Source: Corylus avellana (taxonomy: Eukaryota; Streptophyta; Magnoliopsida; Fagales; Betulaceae). Taken from it: a stretch of DNA of 64,000 nucleotides. Positions 58,301 to 64,000 of the stretch are shown here, in pieces. The stretch is from NCBI RefSeq assembly GCF_901000735.1, contig NC_081547.1:22010838-22074837 (forward strand). Direction: 5' to 3'. Positions within the stretch are counted from its first letter, which is position 1. Every line of letters starts with the position of its first letter. Both the position numbers and the translations under genes were made by a program. Under the pieces are notes generated by a model. It ran no database searches and was not told the origin of the DNA. It was given only the letters and a program-made list of their open reading frames with translations.

Positions 58301-61300
58301 TCCGTATTTGCTAAAATTTTAATTCCATTGTCATTGGCAGAAACAGCCAAGAGAGCACCGTCCTTGTTGAACCGGATACGAGGGCTTGCCTAGGAAGTAG
58401 AAAAGACAGAACTGAGCAACTATTATTTGGACCCAAAAAAAAAAAAAAAATGAAGTGGTTTCAATTGTTATTTGAGCTTGATGAGCCTACCGGTAGGCCT
58501 CCATCGGCTTCAACAGTTGTCAAAAGTTGAACATTGTCCATATCCCAGAATTTGATAGAGAAATCATCCCCAGCAGCCAAAAAGCGGTTCTTAGTTGTAT
58601 CAAACTGCACAACACCCAAAGAACGCTTGCGGAATCCATGATAGGTCCTTTTAACAGCCCCTTCACTTTCATTCCATTCAACAATAAATGATTCCCCTTC
58701 TTTACTTGTCCCACATGAAAAGAGCCTGCATACACCCACAAAAAACAGTTAAAGAAGTATAAAAACCCGATTTAGCAGACCAGGCCCCAACAAACAGTAA
58801 AGGTCAAACAGCACCAACACAATAGGTTGAGTGTATTACCTTGTACCATCAGCACTATAAGCCATTGTTGTGCACCAGCGACCAGGAGCATCATAATCAA
58901 CTCGAGATCCCAAGTTGTCATACAACCATGCTTTTATCTTTCCGTCCAGTGCTGTTGAAAAGATAAACTACCATAAAACAAAAAAACTATTTTAGGAACA
59001 AAGACACTGGTATTTGGGAAAAAACCAAGAAAGGAAAGGTATAAATAAAAAGGATGACAAGCTCAAAGCAAGCAATTAAAGCAATGAGAGAAAATGACCA
59101 ATGGAAATGACACTAACCTGAATGTTTTCCTTGTAGTGAGGACAGACAGAATAAACAGGAGCCTCATGACCTTCAAAGGTATATTGCTTTGCACCAGTAG
59201 CAGCATCCCACACCTACAATTACAAAACAAAATTAGCAAGGCATGGCATGGCAACTTTACCTTCAGTCAAGATTAAAACAACCAAAATGTAATATGGCCA
59301 ACTAACCTTGATGGTCTTATCATCACCACAGGTTATCACACAAAGTTGCTTATTTGGGTGTGAAAATGCAATATCATTTACTCCACCAACATGAGCATCA
59401 ATCTAGATCAGCAAGTTCAAGGCCAGTTTCAGTATAGCAGCTCAAATACCAAAGACGATAAGAGTAAAAGTCTGAAATGGCAAACTTAATGTTAGGTATA
59501 CCTCCTGATGCTGCCGTACATCATCATTCCCGTGATAAGAATATATTTGAACAATGTGCCTGGAGTATGCAACTCCTGTAATTGAAAGAGAAAGAATGAA
59601 TCATCCAATGGGTCCAGTTCAACTTTAAGTTATACATATTTGTTATATTAAATGAAACACTTTAGAATTCCAATATATTAAGCTTACCAAATAAATTACC
59701 ATCAGGACTCCAAATCACGCGGTTAACAGATACACCAGGATCTTTAACTAGAGCTGCCTGAATTTCATACAGTTCAGTTTTAAATACTCTATGATTACAA
59801 GCATTAAGGGTACAGCATTCAAATTTACTGGTACCATTCATGAATGAACATAAGAAGGGACACACCTGCAAAGGCAATGTACATGCACTGAGATCCCAAA
59901 CTTTGAAGTTCCTCAAAAGCAATCGTTCTCTAGAACCAACTTCCCACAACCCTATGTCCCCAACATTCGTACCAACTGAAGCATAGCACCCAGAACATTC
60001 ATCAGTCACTTACCAAATAAAATGTAAAACACTTACAGGAAGGAAATATACCAATTCCAACACTTAGTTGTAGTTAAATATTTATATATGAAAACAAAAG
60101 GATTTAAAAGAGTGCAGACCAAGAAGCAGAGTTTGTTGAACAGGATGAAAATCCATGCTCATGGGAGATGATCCTTGATTTAAAGTCCGCAAGACAGTCT
60201 TGGGCAAGTCATCAGGTGCATTAAACCCCTGACCATGACCATGACCCGGAAATGATACTGGCAACACATTAACAGGGAGATTTACCTGAACAAAATGAAC
60301 ACTAATCAATAAATGAGGTAACTTAGAAAGAATAATATGATTATTATCCCTCCATTTGAGTATTAGAGCCCGCTATGAAAAAGCAGAATGTTTTATGATA
60401 GTACATTAGATGCATCCATGCCTATTGATTATATCCTTGTATTCCCTTGTACTTTTGATTTGAAAAGTCATAACAGCCTCAAGATGGAAGTTATTGTGGA
60501 GAAGTGGTAGAAGTTACTTTTTCCCCATTAATCATGGGCAAAGATTGTGCGACATCCAAAAAAGGAAATGTGGACATCTAATTTACAAACAGAGGGCCAA
60601 AATATATCTGCTACTGTGAGTATAAATACCTCATCAGAAATCCCCATTGATCTTGTTCGTTTAGAAACATGATCAGAATCCCCAGATGGGTAGTCAACAG
60701 AAGGGTTAGTTGGAGGAGTCCTTGGATGTTTCAAAGCAGCTATAAAACACAAAGAAACACTTCAATAGTTAAAAACAGAACTATGTACCACATCTGACCT
60801 CCATAATGATACAGAGGAGCTAGTTTCCAATACAAAAACAAAAAATTATATTACCTGGAATTGATGGAGCACCGAGACCAATAGCTCCCCCTCCAGAAAC
60901 GGCCGGATGAGTTACAGTGGAAGGATTGGACATCCAACCTGCAAGTGGTGTTGGTACTGGTGCTGGTGTAGGTTGAAAAGGCTGAACACAAAAATTTGAG
61001 CAAATTATGGAAAGACTATAAACATCAAACAAAGTCGACATCGCAGTCAATTTAGCGGTAACTTACCCCATGTGCACTTAGGTTAGGGAAACCCCCAGCT
61101 TTCGGTAAGGACCCAAGCAGTGGATTGTTTGCAGGTGATGGAGCTCGTGCACCATTTGGTTGTCCACAAGTGTGATCCACAAACAGAGTTTTTATATCTG
61201 GATTTGGCCTCGGGTTTTTACATAGTTGATGCTGCCAATTCAAGCTGTAATTTACACTGAGATATCAGATAGCTGTATTTAACCAAACATTTGGTTGTCC

Positions 61301-62667
61301 ACAAGTGTGATCCACAAATAGAGTTTTTATGTCTGGATTCGGCCTCGGGTTTTATTTAGTTGATGCTGCCAACTCAAGTGGTAACTTGCACCAAGATATC
61401 AGATATGTATAACTAACATGAGTGTAAGCTGATGATGAGTAATAATGTCAATGTAGGTTCTCCAAAACTGATAAAAGTGCAGCCTCTAGACTGTGGAGCA
61501 TATAATTCATACTAAGATTCAAAGACAAATTACAGGAAAATTAGATCATTCTGTGTTGCTTTCAACAGCATTCATTGCATAGTCCCAACTTATAGAGCAG
61601 TGTAATCATAAAACAGATAGTTAAAGATTATAATCCTCAGTTAATAGTATTGCACATTCTAAATGCCATGAAATAAGAAAACGCTCATATCAAATAAAAC
61701 ATGAAGTAATTAAAATAATCGCATCAACCAGGCATAAACACCTTGAATTCAGTTCAAAGCAAGTACTCAGCCAATCCATTTAAATTGAATCATATAGGAT
61801 TCCTTGAAAAGTTACCTTTGGTTGATGAGAGTCCGTAACCTTGAATTTTTTAGGTTGGGGAATTGCAATTTATCACGGAATAAAGGATTTGCTTCAATCA
61901 GCTTCTTGAGCTCCACCAACATGATTGCTCTTGCAGATTTGGTATCTCCATACTTGGAAAGTTGCTCATTCTCCCTGGGATGCAACAAACCCATTTTGTG
62001 TAAAATTTCCTTAGTTGTTTTCAACTGTAACATGCATAACTTGAACACAAATTTATCATACCTAAAATTCTCCAATGTCAAGAGCTGCGTGATTTCCTTG
62101 AAAAGCTCTTCATTAAATGTGGCAAAAACTTTCAGATCCTTTACTAATATGTCCACAGCCTTGGACCGGTCGTGCCTATTAAAATTTACAAGTCCCATCA
62201 ATATGCAATCTACCACATAATCTCCGAAAACAAACATTCATTCTAAAATCCACAATTAGAAAATTAATATACAAAATTGTAATCTTACTTATCCAATGCC
62301 TCAAGATACTTCTGCTTCCTTATCTCAAAAAAGATTTTCATCGAATACCGGTTGTCATCTACTTTAGTGAATCCAGAAAGGTACTTCTCAACCTCATCCC
62401 AATTCCCATTATGCACCTCATCCTCAAAATATTTCATATTAAAGAAAAACCCAGATTCCTGTTCAAGCCTATTTAAATAAACAAAGCAATTAATGAGGCA
62501 AAATACATAATCAATTATTCATATAGGACTTCATAACAAAATTAATACCCAAAGAAAAATACGCAAGCTAAACACTTGGTAGCTTACTTGTGAACAGTCT
62601 CTTTGAACTTTTCCTCATCTAGGAATTGTAAGATCAAGAACACAAGCTCTCTACTAAGCGACGACAT
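52326..62667 (-). CDS. TPL: TOPLESS/TOPLESS-related transcriptional co-repressor
   Basis: Groucho/Tup1-type nuclear co-repressor recruited by EAR-motif proteins (Aux/IAA, JAZ-NINJA, others). 25 coding exons: 62667-62588, 62468-62289, 62175-62062, 61974-61816, 61244-61067, 60981-60855, 60739-60630, 60285-60120, 59975-59866, 59757-59688, 59575-59502, 59402-59307, 59213-59118, 58967-58840, 58725-58491, 58389-58228, 58144-58037, 57784-57638, 54789-54679, 54573-54394, 54313-54185, 54107-54012, 53528-53343, 53245-53082, 52539-52326. Sum 3420 nt, 1139 aa, as expected for the family. LisH (SSLSRELVFLILQFLDEEKF), CTLH and CRA lie in residues 1-210; a Pro-rich linker at about 210-330 (KHPRTPPTNPS); WD40 repeats from about 350 (GDDKTIKVWDAATGAKQYTF); the tail ends SVGASGSEQAQR. 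Residue 176 is Asn, the residue changed in tpl-1. No disabling change is seen. TPL versus TPR1/TPR4 needs a tree. Confidence 0.97.
54790..57637 (-). other. Largest TOPLESS intron (2.85 kb) with repeat debris
   Basis: Contains two related pieces (ACCATTTCCTATCAACATAA near 55063 and ACTCTTTCCTATCAGCTTAA near 55239), an inverted repeat at 56324-56433, and near 57260-57300 the phrase GGACCTCTACTCTAATATCA, which on minus resembles a decayed LTR primer-binding site (canonical TGGTATCAGAGC). These look like fragments of old elements. No open frame of interest. Confidence 0.5.
56324..56433. repeat. Intronic inverted repeat (hairpin)
   Basis: CTCCTCTCCTTTTGCCTTCG pairs with AAAGGCAAAAGAAGAGGAG across about 30 bp with a few mismatches. 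The loop is about 50 bp. It may be a small MITE or a precursor-like hairpin. Confidence 0.65.
61289..61403 (-). pseudogene. Decayed partial duplicate of a TOPLESS exon, inside the preceding intron
   Basis: 61289-61403 repeats 61154-61268 (135 bp offset): the first part of the exon at 61244-61067 plus its acceptor region. In the duplicate the acceptor TTACAG has become TTACCA, and bases are missing after GCATCAACTA, shifting the frame. It is not expected to be spliced in. Confidence 0.88.
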
Positions 62668-62727
62668 AGTAACCGCCCCGTCTTCTTCGATTCCAAACGC
62701 ACGAAAATCACCAAAAACACCACTAGA

Positions 62728-63160
62728 TCTGCAAAAATCTCATAAGTTACGGAGAAATCTCCAAAGGGGTCGCGTCTAACTACCTTAATTATTCAGAAAA
62801 AAGCAAAACAAATAGCATATAGATTCAAATCCATCCCCAGAACCAGATCACTCAACTACCATCCATAGCACACAAAAACAACCCATTTCTGCACACAATT
62901 ATTACGTGCACTCAGAACACACCAACTTGGGTAAAGTAAAATCGGGTTAAAAAATATAAAATAAAAATAGGGTGATTTTTTTTTTTTTTTTTTTTGAGGA
63001 TCACAGATAGAAAGAAAGCTGCTTTTAGACCATGTGGGTATCAAAGATGCAAAAGCAAAAACCTCCCCAGAAAACAAAGAAAAACTCAAAAAAGCTAAAT
63101 ACTTAAAAGTAAAATATTCCAAATTTCAGAAACACAGAGAGAACCGAACGAAGCCCTTAC
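62728..63160 (-). other. Intron in the TOPLESS 5' leader
   Basis: Donor CTTTAAG/GTAAGGGC at 63160 and acceptor TTTTTGCAG/ATCTAG at 62729 give a leader intron of about 430 bp. The leader continues 62728-62668 to the ATG. A T tract near 62979-62995 lies inside. Confidence 0.75.
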
Positions 63161-63300
63161 CTTAAAGAACCGAAGAACACAAACGCAGGCAGAACGCAGA
63201 GAGCTAAGAGAAGCTTTCTCTCTCTATAAATGGACTGGTATTACTCTCTCTTTCTCTCTCTCAAACTTTCTCTCTCCAGAAATTTATATAATGAGACATT
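63161..63300 (-). promoter_or_regulatory. TOPLESS leader exon, GA-rich tract and TATA-like box
   Basis: On minus a TATA-like TTATATAAATTT lies at about 63281-63292, followed by GA-rich sequence (63196-63275, CT-rich on plus), then the leader exon ending at 63161. GA-rich elements near start sites bind BPC factors in plants. The start site itself is inferred. Confidence 0.55.
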
Positions 63301-64000
63301 GAACTCGCTGAAATGGGTTTTTTTTTATAGGAGGCAGACAGATAAAGGGGGGGGATAATCACAACTGCTTATCACTTTGATAAGCCATAGAACATCCGAT
63401 CAGTTCTGTGATACGTTATAGTAGTTATGTATAAGTACAATTAACGTCGGCCCCACTTAGCCGGCTAACACTTTGTCGAGGTCATCGGCTTGGAATCTCT
63501 AGCTGACAGCTGTCCTTCAGCTTGGGTTGGACCAAGACTTAAGAGGAATACTCAGGTAGGCACGCCTTGTATGGCTGTTCCTCATATGACCGTAGATTTT
63601 CAAAATTCTGATTTCGATCTATTTTTTAATATTCATCGCACGGTGGAAAAAAAAGAAAGAGGAACGCCTGAGAAGGAGGTTAGAATATCCGAGAAAGCGA
63701 TCTTTACTCCCGTCTCAGATCCCTTAGGAAACGACAAGCTTTCTCGGACCGGTCCCCTAACCTTTGACCCCGGAAACGAAATATTATTACGTTACTTGCC
63801 ATTAGTCGACTCATGGATATGTGGGGGGTAGTTGTACTAAACTACACTTATTATATATCACGTGATACAGTAAAACCGCCCATGATTGCGATACGAAACG
63901 ATAAATTGGATGTTAAGGAAAAGTTACTTTCTCGGGGAGTGAGACATTAATGAATTCGTTTGGCAGAATTGGGATCCGTGACAATTTCATGTTCAAATTA
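63301..64000 (+). other. Unassigned sequence upstream of TOPLESS, one 113-codon open frame
   Basis: From about 63400 the sequence is less AT-rich than the rest of the window and lacks the usual homopolymer tracts. A plus-strand frame is open at 63490-63831 (reads DPGNEILLRYLPLVDSW near its end) but starts without an obvious gene context and matches no family I know. An organelle-derived insertion is possible; I cannot show it. Confidence 0.3.

Noticed and set aside
1..64000. CRISPR arrays, rRNA or tRNA genes
   Set aside because: No short direct repeats with regular unique spacers and no rRNA or complete tRNA cloverleaf were recognised; the genome is eukaryotic.

Overview
The window is nuclear DNA of a eudicot plant, probably a woody rosid; that placement is an impression from gene and repeat style, not a computed result. 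Two intact host genes with clear introns, FDM1-like and TOPLESS, bracket about 40 kb of nested transposable elements, tandem repeats and gene relics. Four scaffold gaps of exactly 100 N and one of 345 N interrupt the sequence. Exon and repeat coordinates were read by eye and may be off by a base or two.

Layout. 1-2.5 kb: end of a Mutator-like (MULE) element, a 0.64-kb segment repeated at 49.2 kb, and a broken zinc-knuckle open frame that looks retroelement-derived. 3.3-5.9 kb: an isolated copy of a 1.66-kb repeat, split by a 987-bp MULE-like element with a perfect 9-bp target duplication. 6.7-11.5 kb (minus): an FDM1-like gene (zf-XS, XS, coiled coil, XH), 634 aa in six coding exons. 12-13.3 kb: a tRNA-derived SINE and a second MULE-like element. 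14.2-15.0 kb (minus): an F-box pseudogene. 15.7-20.4 kb: a MITE split by a 4.5-kb non-coding retroelement-like insertion. 20.9-21.4 kb: a third MULE-like element. 22.8-28.8 kb: a full-length but decayed LINE. 29.1-30.2 kb: a 5'-truncated LINE and the start of another MULE-like element. 30.3-39.4 kb: a head-to-head and tandem array of the 1.66-kb repeat. 40.8-47.8 kb: a foldback element holding a nearly intact LINE. 48.2-48.8 kb: a hAT-type element. 49.2-51.1 kb: the second copy of the 0.64-kb segment, running into an inverted-repeat element. 52.1-63.3 kb (minus): a TOPLESS co-repressor gene, 1139 aa in 25 coding exons.

How the genes relate. FDM1-type proteins act in RNA-directed DNA methylation, which silences elements like those between the two genes. 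TOPLESS is a general transcriptional co-repressor. Their proximity is probably chance. The least explained item is the 1.66-kb repeat: at least seven copies, TA-microsatellite junctions, an inverted arrangement, and minus-strand exon-like segments that I cannot assign to a known family.
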